This document shows positions 13,601 through 24,999 of a DNA stretch of 64,000 nucleotides, piece after piece (position 1 is the stretch's first letter; every line of letters begins with the position of its first letter). The stretch comes from Nymphaea colorata (Eukaryota > Streptophyta > Magnoliopsida > Nymphaeales > Nymphaeaceae). Both the position numbers and the translations under genes were made by a program. The stretch lies in assembly GCF_008831285.2 (NCBI RefSeq), contig NC_045145.1:5144802-5208801 (forward strand), read 5' to 3'. The notes below the pieces were generated by a model. That model did not search any database. It was not told where the DNA came from and saw nothing but the letters and a program-made list of their open reading frames with translations.

Positions 13601-15242
13601 AGATTAAGGGTCACATGTCCAACCAATCTGAGTCCAACTAGTGACACTTTCTAAAAAAAATAAGAATCCAAAAAATTATTCAGTTTCAGTTTTGGTTTTC
13701 AAAAAAGTCATTTCGACACTTGCCATCTTGTGTCCTGTATACCCATGTCTAATGTCAATATGTAGGTTTTTATCCAACTTCAAGGTGGGACCAATATCAG
13801 ACCCATAACTAGCTGATCTCTGGCAGATGCGATTTTGGATATTTGATTATACAATAAAAGGATTACTACAAAAAAACAGATTATATACTACAGTAAAAGT
13901 ATAAAACAGATTATGTAAGCTAAAACAGGTTACCGGTTTCACAGCAAACAGATTAAAATTAAAAACAGACTATAGGACACTAGGATAGGTTAATACTTGT
14001 AACCAGATTTATGTTAATAAAAGTAAAACAGATTATACAATACGACAAACTAAAACCGATTATACAACAAAATATAACAGTAAAGCAGATTATATATGTC
14101 AGCTAGAACAGGTTTGCGCCAAACAGATTAATACTAAAATAAAATTAGATTACAAGTCATTAAGACAGGTTATACCTGTAAAGCAGAGTATATAGTAAAC
14201 TGGATCAGAACAAACAATACAATAAGGCAGAATATATAAAACAGATAAAACAGAAAAGTCGGCCTGCTGCCAGATTGTAGTGCATTTCCATTGAAGACAC
14301 CAATGGAAGGTGAGGAAGAGAGAGAGAGCATAAATAACATAATGCAGGGAAGGGGGAAAATGGGGAACTTCGAACCATAAATAACTTTCCATTTTTAAGA
14401 CAGCTAGCGGACGAAAATAAAGTGCAGCAGTGTTTGAAAGCATATGTTTTATCATTGACATGAATTGGGTGTGCACCTCCCTTTGGCAGAAATAGGCAGG
14501 TGTAGCTGATAGCAGTCCAACCTGCTTTAACTGAGTCAGGTGCCACACCCACACCAGCATCCAACCATGTCCACTTGGGTGCAGCGCCAGTTTAGAGAAA
14601 GTGCTAGCTAGAAATCTGTCTCTCTCTCTCTCTGTCTCCCTGTTTCACTCCAACACACACACACACACAAAAATGCACAAACAGTTAAACAAATACCTTC
14701 AATAACTTCCCCATAGCTAGAAAAAGCCTCTCGCAGACTAGTATCATCAGTACCATATGAAAGTCCTGAACCCCAAAAAACAAAAGGAAAAAGAAGATGT
14801 CAAAGTCATAAAACAGATTAAAATATGATAAGATTGAAATGCTCTCACTAAATCCTCATAGAAATGAGGGAGGTGCTTCTGGGTATGGCCTAACCACCTG
14901 AGACTTCCCCTACAATAGGCATTTGAAATGTGCTACCAAACAGGGCCAGGCCACTTGCTTGGACCCAAGCCAGTAAAGACTTGCCATATGGACGAGGCCA
15001 GGCTCTTGACTAAGCAAGTCTCAGGCATGCATCTCCAAAGATGGATGGCCAACCCCGTTCTTAATTCAAACTTCAAGAGGTTAAAGATGCAGCATACCTC
15101 CAACAAAAACTTTTGAAGAGGACATGCTACGTAAGGCTTGGAGCATAGCCATAGATGGATTAGCAGGGCCAGGCAGTTGAGATCCAATATTTCTGCTTAC
15201 AGTTTGTTTCAGAAGGTTGCCAAGCTTGCTAGCAAAAGCCAT
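10650..15242 (-). CDS. Glycine-rich RNA-binding protein with RRM, probably mitochondrial, four coding exons
   Basis: Exons on the - strand are 15242-15098, 14765-14697, 11832-11726 and 11195-10650, all with GT-AG junctions, and they join in frame to 288 residues. Residues 1-40 ([20 protein letters not shown], with basic and hydroxylated residues) resemble the mitochondrial presequence of plant GR-RBP3-type proteins. One RRM follows at about 43-118: RNP2 is KVFVGG at 43-48 and RNP1 is RGFGFVSF at 84-91, after LDRETGRS. The C-terminal half is an RGGYGG-type glycine-rich tail, then an acidic Ser/Asp/Glu end. Family members bind RNA through the RRM and act in organelle RNA processing and stress responses. 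The acidic C-terminus after the Gly tail is somewhat unusual. A 5' UTR intron probably joins a leader exon ending at 16599 to an acceptor near 15257. Intron 2 (14696-11833) is 2.9 kb and holds a striking short-motif cluster. Family secure; targeting inferred. Confidence 0.9.
10780..11160 (-). repeat. Degenerate GGY/GGG codon repeat within the Gly-rich tail
   Basis: Imperfect repeats of the coding unit GGYGG make up the C-terminal glycine-rich domain. On the + strand they appear as CCACCACCATAGCC-like units. The long open frames seen in other phases here are produced by this repeat and are not genes. Confidence 0.85.
12965..12995. repeat. (GT)n microsatellite in the RBP intron
   Basis: A run of TGTGTG with one interruption (TTGG) lies in intron 2 of the glycine-rich protein gene. 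An (AT)n run lies in the same intron near 13428-13450. Confidence 0.9.
13870..14260. repeat. Cluster of about 16 degenerate AACAGATTATA motifs
   Basis: The motif AAACAGATTATA and close variants (AAACAGGTTA, AAACCGATTATAC, AAAGCAGATTATA, AAACAGATTAA) recur about every 20-25 bases for nearly 400 bases. On the sense (-) strand of the host gene they read TATAATCTGTTT or TAACCTGTTT. The spacing is irregular, so it is not a simple tandem repeat. Another copy lies near 14813. It sits in intron 2 of the RNA-binding protein gene. Confidence 0.75.
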
Positions 15243-16598
15243 TGTTGGAAAACCTGCATCATATGCAATGACATACACAAATTAGTACTTTGTTTTATGC
15301 TTAACTATGTAAGCCTAAGAGCAACTGAAATACATCACACTATCTCTAGTAAATACAATGGCTACTCAAATAACTCCAAGACTCAGAATATCATCCGCAT
15401 CAATTGTTAATTATGTGAAAAGACAACCAGAATCTTAATTAATGTAATTCTTGGACGACATCTAAGTCACAAGCAACAACAGTGAAATATGAAAACAACA
15501 TGAAGCAAAAAAGAAGAGACTGTTTGTAGAACTTGCTACAAACGTCTACTAGTTGTAAATCGGTAAATTGGTAATGATAAGTAAGATACAAATGGAGCGA
15601 TACATATAAAATGCGTACAAAGATTCCACAAAGGCACTTCAAAGACAAGGCAAATCTCCACTTTATTAATTTGTGGTCGCTTATCTTCCCAAAAGGCAAT
15701 GAAAACTTCTTTGTGAACTTTTCTGAATTAGCTCTCAAAGTTCACTCGTGGGTGAAGACAACTCAAATTCAACCATAGAATCCTCAGCGTTCACTTAAGC
15801 AGCAAGCTCATCACTAATTGAATAATCTCACTCTCCAAGCAATAAAAAGAAATCCGTAGCAAAGATACACTGGGTAGGATCATCTACAGACCTTACCTGA
15901 AGGCATAAGATCACAATAAGTCCACAGTCCAAGTGCAGGTAAGGACAAGGGTTCAAAGCAATGGGATGCGTAGAGCCACACACATATACAATCGACCCAT
16001 TTATAACTCGAGTTACTTCTATTAAGAGAAAGTGTTCTGAGGATCACAATAGATCAATAAATCAAGGCAAGACTACAAGGGTCACACCAATCTTGTTACC
16101 GTTAAAAGCAAAAGAGAGGCAACAATATCCATTTAAGCTGCTACGATAAGGACGTTTCAAATAAAAATAAAAGAGAATGATCACTACAACGTAAATTTAC
16201 CTTCCGACAACTGGATCTTTAGCTGCAAAACACTGAACCAACACTACTCCGTCAATTACTTCCTGCACTAAAAGACTAAGACATCACTACCCAGAAAAGA
16301 TCAACAGTCAAACATATTCCCCTCAGAATCTGAAAGACACCTCCTGCGACACGAGAATCAAAAACCCCAAGGACGAAAAAAAAGAAAAACACCAAAACCT
16401 TCGCCTTTATATTGCAGCAAAAATTCCTAACCTCGAAGAAGAAAAAATAACCAGACGACTTAATTGATGAAAGTTCCTCGAAATAAAAAGCATCTCCAAG
16501 AATCCACGCTCTAAGAAATTAACACTTTCAACCTTACAATGAGCTAGCATGGAGAACTGAAAAAAAACCAGACAAAGAGAGCGGGGAAAGATTCGTAC

Positions 16599-16665
16599 CA
16601 GAAATGGAAGGACCCTTTGTCCCCCCAAAAACCCTCCTCCCTGAAGGGTTTAATTACAAGGCGCC
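16599..16665 (-). other. Probable non-coding leader exon of the RNA-binding protein gene
   Basis: Reading the - strand, about 25-30 bases after a TATA box there is a short CT-rich leader ending CATTTCTG|GTACGAATC, a reasonable donor. Splicing to the acceptor TGCAG just upstream of the ATG at 15242 would give a 5' UTR intron of about 1.3 kb. This is inferred from signals only. Confidence 0.5.
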
Positions 16666-16689
16666 GCGGAAGAGCGACGGGGAAAAACC

Positions 16690-16696
16690 TTTTATA
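16690..16696 (-). promoter_or_regulatory. TATA box, glycine-rich RNA-binding protein gene
   Basis: TATAAAA on the - strand within GACGATATAAAAGG, in a locally GC-rich context and correctly placed for the inferred leader exon. Confidence 0.6.
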
Positions 16697-16859
16697 TCGT
16701 CGCGCGGGCTGATCTAGACCGTAAAAACAATCATCAGGACCGTTTGTAGCTGTCAGATGGGGAGGAGGCGTTCGTCGGGCCGCCACCAACAGAGGTAACC
16801 GAAGATTCTCTTCGGACGGAGCACACGCTGAAATTCTCACTCTGGAAAGCATTTAACCA

Positions 16860-17780
16860 ACAAGCCCAACCGTTGAAAGAGGCCACGTTGACCGCAGCAA
16901 AATATCTTTTACACGTGGTACAAAATAACCGTGAACTTGATGTTTGAGTTGTTCACTAATGCATGTATGTCCAGTGCAAATGTATGCTCAAGATATTAAA
17001 CTAATTGAGTTCGAGCTTCATATTGTATTTTTGAGTCGAGTTGGAGCTTGATATTGTATTTTTGAGCCGAGATAAGAATTCGAATTCTATCGTGTTCTAC
17101 GTTTAGTATGGTTTCTTTTTCCGTTCCTAAATCATTTGGAATATTTTAAATTATCTTTGAATTTTTAAAAAACCACAAAACAGTAAAATAAGTTTATAAA
17201 GCGACTTAAAAATTTGATTGCTCGGATGGATGTGTCGATTAAACAAAAGGAAATGCCAAATTGAAACGCTACCCTTACCTTACTAGAGTTAGCGCAGTCA
17301 CTCCTTTGCAGATAAATAAGTTTATAAAGTTATTTTATTACATTTTTTCTGTCATTAAGATTTCTTATGGGTGATAGGTAAGAATTTTTCATTTCCGAAG
17401 CCAGACTATAATTTTAAAAATTTTGACAGGGGCCTAAAACATTTTTTTATTTTTTTTTTAAATTTACATACAAATTTTGGATTTTTAAAAACCAATTTTA
17501 ATGATATAATGGAATTAAAATTGAGAATTTTTACGTCATCTAGTTTCTTCCTTGAAACTAAGGCAGCGGAACAGTGTCAGCTAAACTCATATTCCACTTC
17601 AATTACTTGAGATTTTAAGGAGACTATTTTTCTTCAAATATAATTATATCGCATAAAAAAAATAAAATAAGTATCTAAACATAAATTCGACTATAAAGTA
17701 GTGTATCCTGTAATTTTCTTTTCTCTTTCTTTCCCTCTTAAAATGCTGGCGATATTAAATATCGAAGGATTGAGAGACCG
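16860..17780. other. Intergenic spacer between divergent genes
   Basis: AT-rich DNA without coding signal separates the minus-strand RNA-binding protein gene from the plus-strand plastid protein gene. A short direct repeat (GAGCTTCATATTGTATTTTTGAG and a variant) lies at about 17011-17067. Confidence 0.45.
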
Positions 17781-17939
17781 TAACCAACGGTCTTGGTGAG
17801 TCCCGTAGAGCTCAGAGCGGGTCCCCGCCAAGGCTTGTGTGGCTGCCGCCGGCCGGAAGGATTCTCGGTTGCGATTTTTCCGGCGATAAGGTAGAAGGAC
17901 GAAGTAAGCAGGAAAGAAGCGGAAGGATTCTCAGTCGTT

Positions 17940-18310
17940 ACTCTCCTCTCTCGTTGCCTCACCTCTCTCGCTCTCCAGATTCCTGCCTCACCTCTCTCGC
18001 TCTCTCGTTCCGCTCCTCTGTCGCTGCCTTACCTCTCTCGCTCTCTCGTTCCTCTCCTCCCTCGCTGCCTTTCCTCTCTCGCTCTCTCGTTCCTCTCCTC
18101 CCTCGCTGCCTTTCCTCTCTCGCTCTCTCGTTCTTCTCTTCTCTTGCTGTTCTTTCTTCTCTCGCTCTCTCGTTCTTCTCTTCTCTTGCTGTTCTTTCTT
18201 CTCTCGCTCTCTCGGTCCTCTCCTCCCTCGCTGTTCTCTTACTCTCTCGTTCCTCTCCTCTCTCGCTCTCTCGTTCCTCTCCTCTCTCGCTCTCTCCTTC
18301 CTCCCCTCTT
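17940..18310 (+). repeat. CT-rich minisatellite, 41-bp unit
   Basis: Tandem units of about 41 bp with the core CTCTCTCGCTCTCTCGTTC are clearest at 18031, 18072 and 18112, then decay into CTTCTCTTGCTGTTC versions. It lies just upstream of a strong donor (CCCCAG|GTGAGC at 18340) and so is probably inside the first non-coding exon of the downstream gene. The open frames across it are products of the repeat. Confidence 0.8.
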
Positions 18311-20187
18311 TTCCCAACGTCGCCCGCTTGCAGCCCCAGGTGAGCCCTATGCGTCTCTTTGTCGCTCTCTCACACGCACGTTCTGTCGATAACCCATCTC
18401 TCTTTACTCTCTCTTCACACGCAGGCCTTCATCTGCAACAGGAAATTTGGGTTTATCCCTCTTGGCTGCTCCTTACTCAGGTATGCCTCTGACAACAGGA
18501 AATTAGCTCTGCTCTTGCTTTTACTTTCTGTTTCCTTTCCCATATGATGGTTTTTTATGGTTTTCCCCTGTCTGGCTTGCAGTTTCTCTGTTTTTTCCGA
18601 CTTGATTGTCTCTGTAGGTGTTCAACTTTTTACCTTGTGCAAAATCGCCAATTGTTTGGTGAAACTACTTGTTCTGGTTCTCTTAGAGTGTTTGGTTCAC
18701 TGTTCTCAGAGCAGACGTCCTTTCCTGTTATGGCATGGCATGCTGCCTGACACATTCCATTCCTGTTATGCACATTCCATGCCTGTTGTCTGAATCCATT
18801 TTGGTGGAACTGAATACCTATGTGTCACACAGAATTATACAAACTGTTATCTTAGTGCAAATTTAAGCTTTTCTCCACAATGGTTTCTTTGACTCTTTCT
18901 TTTTCAGTTGCCTCGAAAGTGAATATCGGAGCTTCTTAAACCAGCAAATGAGCTGGTTTCTGAGCTGCATAACTTTCTTTTCTGATTTATCTATATGACA
19001 GTATAAATTTGAGCATAAAGAAACTTTCATTGGCCAGACATATTTCCTCACAGCAAATGTTTAATGTGCTTTGACAAGCAAAGATGACAAGAATTACACA
19101 CGATTGCAGCTTCTAGTTTTGAAAGTTTAACTGAGTTTAATTCTTATGTTCGTAAGATTCTTTAATCAATTTTAAAGGTTTTGTGCTGGATTTTGGTCAG
19201 CGTTTGGTATTCATACAAATCCAACTATTTAATGATCCTTTTTAATACTAAGAAGCAAAAACGATTCTTAGTTAATATCTTTATCTGTGCTGAACGTGCT
19301 TGGAAGATCGTGAAAAACAATATCAGAAAGCTTTTTTTTTTTCAGATACTGAAAATGATTAATGAAGCTACTAAGCTAGACTTTAGCAGACATTCATCCC
19401 ATTCTTTTATGGATACCAATCTCTCCAATGCGGATCACATCTAAGCAACATAGTTTTTCTGTTTCATGTGCCTCCAATTCATGATTAGTATGCTCGTAGC
19501 TCTGATCTCTATGGTCTTTTATCAGCCAAGGCTTTCAATGAATTAGGGGAAGTTTTGTTGGAATGTCGTTAATCTCAAGTGTTTCTGATATCTTCTTCTT
19601 CACATATTGCAAACGTTTTGCAGCAAGTTAAGACGTGCACATCTTTTAGTACTGTATCATGCTTGTGTAAGTGATATTTATGTTCAACACTTTCACCTGA
19701 ATGCACGTGTTGCACAAGAGTATTTGACTGTGATTTAAGGCTGCCAACATCCATTTTTTAGACTTTCTCAAAATCTGCTGCCATTTGCCTCAACTAGCAA
19801 TGGAAGGATATAATTTTTCTCAATAAAATGGGCATTACTATGTGTTGGTGTTCATCTTGTAACTTCTATCCTAACTTCAATTTTGTGTTATCTGAATTTC
19901 ACAACCGAATGCTCAATCCTTATTGTTTGGTGTTTATTTAGTGGTTTGTTGGTAAACTTATGCAATTTGTTGTGTTGGAAGATCATCTTCCAATTTGCCA
20001 CTCCCAGAGTCTTAGTATCCACCTCTAAAACACCATTCTGGCTTGTTGAGAACGTGAGGACATGACTTTGCCCACTCGTTGCTCCTTGAAACCATCTGAC
20101 TTGCAGAGGGCTTGTTGTTGACCTTCTTATATGCAGGTTTCTTGGTTTGAGTTTCTGATCAGGAGATAGAAAAACAAGGGGGGAGCA

Positions 20188-21156
20188 ATGGCTACAACTT
20201 CATCTTTCTGCATCTCCAGTCTAGTTGTCTATGCTACGCGGAGGTATGATCCAAGACCGGAGCCAAGTTTGTGGGTGAAATTCTCGGGCTCATTTTGCCA
20301 GTTGAAGCAAAGTAAACAAGGTCGTCTCAATCAGAGAGCTAGAAGGCGGACAGTCAGAATAATGGCAGTAACAGAAAGTTCAGGTAAACCAAAACAGACA
20401 GATGACAAGATCCCTTCTTGGGCAAGGCCTGATTCTGATGAACCCCCACCATGGGCTGTCGAGGAGACCAAAGCAGGATCGTCCTTTCAAAGCTTTGAGT
20501 TACCATTTTATGTTTATTTACTTGCATCAGCCGTCACGGCAATAGCTGCGGTATTTTCCTTTGATCTTCTTGTCCTTTCCATTGCCTATTTCCACAGTAA
20601 ATTTCTGTGGAGATGATAACTACTTGCTGAATTGATCATCCTGCAGATTGGCTCAATTTTCGAGTATGTGAACCAGAGACCTGTTTTTGGCATAATTAGT
20701 CCAGACAACGTGGTTTATGCCCCTTTGCTTGGGTTCTTTGTCTTCACTGGAGTACCCACATCTGTAAGTTAGGTTTGCTAATTTGATTTTCTTTTAGCTA
20801 ATTATTCTGCTAGGCAGGTAACAGATGTGCAAATTGATAGTAATCAATGTGTTGCAATTCGTTATATAGAACATGTCTGGATTTAATAATTTGTTTATCA
20901 AACTGAGTGTATCACATGATACCATTTAAACATCTCCTCTTGTAGGCTGTTCTTGGGTTAAAGTAGGATAGCTCACACCTTTCTTTTAAGTCCACTAGTA
21001 TCCCAGATCTTATGTAAGTCAAGTTGCAACTAAGGGTTTGCTCATTGCATATGTGGTTACTCATATATATTATTACAGGCTTTCCTATGGTTCAAGTCTG
21101 TTCAAGCTGCAAACAAGGAAGCAGAGGAGCAGGATAGGCGTGATGGTTACCGTTGA
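20188..21156 (+). CDS. Small plastid-type membrane protein of unknown function, three coding exons
   Basis: Exons 20188-20550, 20647-20763 and 21079-21156 join in phase 0 to 185 residues, with GT-AG introns of 96 and 315 bp. The ATG at 20188 follows a purine-rich GGGGGAGCA leader. Residues 1 to about 60 are rich in Ser, Arg and Thr with no acidic stretch, as in a chloroplast transit peptide. A Pro/Trp-rich linker (IPSWARPDSDEPPPWA) follows, then a hydrophobic helix near 108-126 (YLLASAVTAIAAIGSIFEYV), a short loop (NQRPVFG), and a second helix near 143-165 (APLLGFFVFTGVPTSAFLWF). The tail is charged, SVQAANKEAEEQDRRDGYR. I recognise this as a conserved plant protein type but know no function for it. 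A 5' UTR intron from 18341 to 20136 is likely (donor CAG|GTGAGC, acceptor ATGCAG). Thylakoid or envelope location is inference. Confidence 0.85.
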
Positions 21157-21239
21157 AAGGGAGTGCAAGTTCTTGTTGTACCATATTTACTTCGTTGCTC
21201 TCCCTAGTTCTTCTCTGTAACTGATAATTATGCAAACTT

Positions 21240-23040
21240 TTCTGTTCTGCCGTCCATTTCTCTTGATCACCTGTATAAAATGATTATGGTATTTTACGTC
21301 CGCTTGGTCAGGTTCATTGAGTTGTGTTGTAGAGCGCAAGGCGAATAAATCTTTGTTGATCCTCCTTTCCCAAACAAGCGAATGTCGATGGAATTTTTGG
21401 GTTTCTGCGAATCAGCTTAACATCGGACTCCTGAGGTTTTTCTGTTGAGGGCCATCTTGTTGCAAGAAAAGAAGGATCCCTTTTCTTTCTTGAGATCCTA
21501 AAAGCATAGAATGAAAAGCAGCAGATTTCTTTTAAGAAGAAATGAAGATTTAACATGCTGCGAAGTGCAGCGCAGATTTTTTTTTTTATGTGAAAACGAG
21601 AATCCCAGCAAATATCAGGCAACTTGTTGGTCTCATGCATAGTTGTAATCCGGATCTTGTTTAGATGGAATGCGAGACACTTTCGTCCCTTTTATGACGA
21701 AAATAGTCATTTTGTCTAGTTTAATGAGATTTGTGCATAAACCAAATGAGGCTTATTCATGCACTGAGAGATTTCACATGCGTAGAATTCTCATTGGACT
21801 TGATACATGTCTGGAAGAGCCAAACAAACATGGCTTGAAACATATTGCTTGTTCTCGACTTGACTATTATTATGTATATAACGAAGATTATTTCTGTCTC
21901 TCTCTCTCAAACTAGGAGACGTAGTGAAGGAAGTCTTCATTCATTGGGGATCTTTCCTGGCCAGAGACTAGAGCTAAGTGAGGATCTTGCACTTATTCAA
22001 ATTGCTTCTTTGGTTAAAGCATGGAGATTGATGTGTGGCTGCAAGCATTAAGGTGGAACTGACCATAGAGTGAAAATGCACTTTTTTGCAGAAGCTTGGT
22101 GTCTCCCACACCCGAGACTGACTTCCTGCTGTTTATTTTGCAGCATTCTGATTTTTCTAACAGCTCAAAAATTTTGATTTGCTCTAACAGATTTTGGCTA
22201 TCGTGGCTGAAGGCCAGACTGGAAGGAAGAGCAAGTTGTGGCAGATTTACTCTGACAATGCAGTTGTATTGGACTCATTTCCACGTCTCTTTCCCTAAAC
22301 CAAGCCTGATTTGCAGCTGTATTTGATGCTCCTCTTTGCTGCAATTTTTTTTAATGCAACCCAGATCCCATCAGCTAATTAGGATCCCAAACTACATCTT
22401 GCAAAGTTTAGATGGGATAATTTTAGTTTTTCAAACAGAACATAGCCCATTTGGCTAAGAGAATCTGATGCTACTTACCAAAACAAGACAAAGTACTCGT
22501 TGGAACATCCACCTAAATCAAGCATCATCTGTAAGGGAATCCTCTAACAATACTAACCTGTAAGATCTGCCAGTACCAAAGCCAAAAGATCCCAATTGCC
22601 AAACGAAGGTTAACAAGACCGTATAGCGAGCAAGCGCGTTAGACTGAGGCAATTCTTTCGACAAGGACAATCTCAGCCTCGAGAGACAAAATCAGGACTG
22701 GACTAGCGAGCGTTGAATATGCAAGCACCAACCTGTAGCATGTAAATGAAACGAATACGAGAGACAAATAACATCCATAAAACGGAAGATATTTCCTGCA
22801 AAGGAAGGGCATTTCCAATTTATTCATCCAAAAACAACGAAAGCATCATGCCTGACCTGCAACGGCGGCAAAAGGGTGGAAGCTATCCTTAGCTTGGCAA
22901 AGCAGTGAAGCTTCGATATTCCACTCATTTTACTAAGGCATGGCTTTTCTATACATATATTACAACATCGTAAAGCGGGCAGTAGACTAAACATGGGGTT
23001 CATAACAATTTGGTGACCGATACAGCAGCTCTTGATCTTT
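21240..23040. other. Convergent 3' flanks, no gene seen
   Basis: This interval lies between the 3' ends of the plus-strand membrane protein gene and the minus-strand EXO70 gene. It should contain both 3' UTRs. Short open frames here (for example 22639-22827 on the - strand) show no domain. I see no RNA gene or mobile element. Confidence 0.45.
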
Positions 23041-23048
23041 TGATGAAG

Positions 23049-24998
23049 TCACCTTCTACCGCGCTGGCTGTTCAACGACCGAGGAGAACCTTCAAAGAGG
23101 TCCAAGAGAAGAGTTTCTAGATCCTCAGCTGTATACTTCATGTATTTGTCTGCACTTCTTGTGCCGTCCAAATAACTTCCTAACCGGCCTGTGAATGTGC
23201 GGTAACCCTGAACAACCTTAAGCGAGATTGAGATCTGCAGGTCTTCCCGAAGTCCAGGGTCTGGGACGATCCAAGACGTCTGATTCTTATATATCTCTTC
23301 AAATGAGAAGTTAAAGCCCTTCAATCTCTCTTTGACTGCCTTTGAACCACCTGAACCAATGCCATCATCTTTCAACCAGGCGAGCACTGTGTTCCAGGAG
23401 GCTCTCTCGTAGTTCGTCGCATGCACTTGTACTTTCCGGTTGTGTCTTCTTATCCAGTCCTCACCAAGAAGACACAGGTCAGAACTTTTTACTTTCTGAA
23501 CCATGTAATGGATGTTATTCATTAGAAAGAAGTGTTGCAGTGCATCATCCCTGTACAATCTGGACCTCATATCAAGATTGGACTCCAACATGGAGACCAC
23601 TTCTAAGAGATTGTGCACAGTAGGCGAGAGATTTTTTGAGAAACTTCCGTTACTACCTTCAGGGGAAGCCGTGGTCGAAGAAGACACTGTAGGACTTTCA
23701 TGCCCACCTTCTTTGATCTCAAGAAGAAGATCGAGTGCGTCCTTAAAAGCAGTAAGCGTCTTTATGTAATTCATCACGTACTTTGTCAAGGGATGGATGC
23801 CCCCTCTAGCAAACGGAGTGCTTGAAACATTTCTTTCAATAGCATTCTCAAATTCCATAAAGGTACCTCTTACTGATTCACCCAATCTCAAAAGAACTTC
23901 GTGTGCCTCGACGCTAACAGAAGAACCATTTTCTTCAGAGAACAAAGTTTCTATATCTGTAAGCAGGTCCTGCAACACATCATGCATGCCAAGTATCCCA
24001 AACAGCTTTTCTGGAGACCGGCGGCCGATAGCAATAGCATCACCAAAGTTAAGGAGTTGGAGCATTGCACCTTTTGCAGTGTCAACAAAGCAAATGTTGC
24101 CAAGTGAGCTCAACTCTCCGAAGATCTGATTGCACAGGCGTTTTTCACTGGCAAGAAGGACCCTGACAAATATCTTTATCGCACGGATCCATTTCTTTAT
24201 ATAAGAATCAAGTATCTCCCACTCCATCTTCTCCACTTCCTCAATACTAAGCTTCTGAATTCCGAGGATGAAAAGGCCTTCATCCAGTGCATCTCTTCTG
24301 ATGCTGCTGTAAGCTTGACAGCATTCCAGATCATGATCTGACTGAATCATAAGGTCTGCAATGCATTTCAAGTTTTGAATCACACTTGGATTAATCAAAT
24401 CAACTGTGAATTCATCGAACTTGTTGGCAATTCCCTCAAGCTTAACCTGACTGTCATCAATTGAGTCATCATCAAAGCAGCCGGAGAAATCCTCTTCTGT
24501 AACATAACCTTCACTTGACCTGAAAGACGAAAGTTCCAGCTCCAAAGGCTGCCTACTCTGAACCAGCATATAACTAAATTCTTCCTCAAGCCTAACCATG
24601 GCAGTCTGAAGTACGCTATCAGCACGCTGAAGGATGTCAGTCCCTTCTTGATCGGATGTAATTGACAGGCTTTCTAAGCTTTCTATCAACTTCTGAATGT
24701 CGTCAACAGCCTGGAGATACTCACCAGCTTCCTCTGCTCCACATTCCCATAACATGGACTGACCAGCGGCTACAGAAGCAGCAGTACCCCAGCCCCACAC
24801 TTTTTCCTCAGCGAAAGCGAGTTTTTCTTCCATCTCACCAACTACCCCTTTCTTTTGCATGAATTGGTTGACAACTGAAAGATAACTACCAGAGTCTGGG
24901 GCAACTTTTGTCATGTTCATCTTCATCTCCAGATCGCTCACCATTTCAGGAGTCTGTAGTGATCGTTCTTCTTTGTCACCCTGGTCGAGCATCAACAA
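23049..24998 (-). CDS. EXO70: Exocyst complex subunit EXO70 family protein
   Basis: A single open frame of 649 codons, in the usual plant EXO70 range. EXO70 is a peripheral exocyst subunit that binds plasma-membrane phosphoinositides and helps tether secretory vesicles. The N-terminus has the family motif AAGQSMLWECGAEEAGEYLQ (near 80-98), where plant paralogues have a MIWE..EA.EYL block. The Exo70 domain spans about 265-635, with IRRDALDEGLFILGIQKLS, WIRAIKIFVRVLLASEKRLC, LHGMHDV-like helical segments, LTKYVMNYIKTL and the C-terminal YMKYTAEDLETLLLDLFEG. The intronless body is typical of the expanded plant EXO70 families. I cannot assign the clade with confidence, though an E- or D-like member is possible. 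The first ATG may lie in an intron: an acceptor-like GACCAG|GGTGAC follows it, in which case the ATG of MVSDLEMKM (residue 19) would be the start. Upstream leader sequence probably extends to about 27,050. Confidence 0.9.
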   Translation of the reverse strand: MLMLDQGDKEERSLQTPEMVSDLEMKMNMTKVAPDSGSYLSVVNQFMQKKGVVGEMEEKLAFAEEKVWGWGTAASVAAGQSMLWECGAEEAGEYLQAVDDIQKLIESLESLSITSDQEGTDILQRADSVLQTAMVRLEEEFSYMLVQSRQPLELELSSFRSSEGYVTEEDFSGCFDDDSIDDSQVKLEGIANKFDEFTVDLINPSVIQNLKCIADLMIQSDHDLECCQAYSSIRRDALDEGLFILGIQKLSIEEVEKMEWEILDSYIKKWIRAIKIFVRVLLASEKRLCNQIFGELSSLGNICFVDTAKGAMLQLLNFGDAIAIGRRSPEKLFGILGMHDVLQDLLTDIETLFSEENGSSVSVEAHEVLLRLGESVRGTFMEFENAIERNVSSTPFARGGIHPLTKYVMNYIKTLTAFKDALDLLLEIKEGGHESPTVSSSTTASPEGSNGSFSKNLSPTVHNLLEVVSMLESNLDMRSRLYRDDALQHFFLMNNIHYMVQKVKSSDLCLLGEDWIRRHNRKVQVHATNYERASWNTVLAWLKDDGIGSGGSKAVKERLKGFNFSFEEIYKNQTSWIVPDPGLREDLQISISLKVVQGYRTFTGRLGSYLDGTRSADKYMKYTAEDLETLLLDLFEGSPRSLNSQRGRR

Positions 24999-24999
24999 C

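Noticed and set aside
17837-18343. 168-codon Ser/Leu-rich open frame and its antisense Arg/Glu-rich partner
   Set aside because: Both are translations of a CT-rich minisatellite and have no domain.
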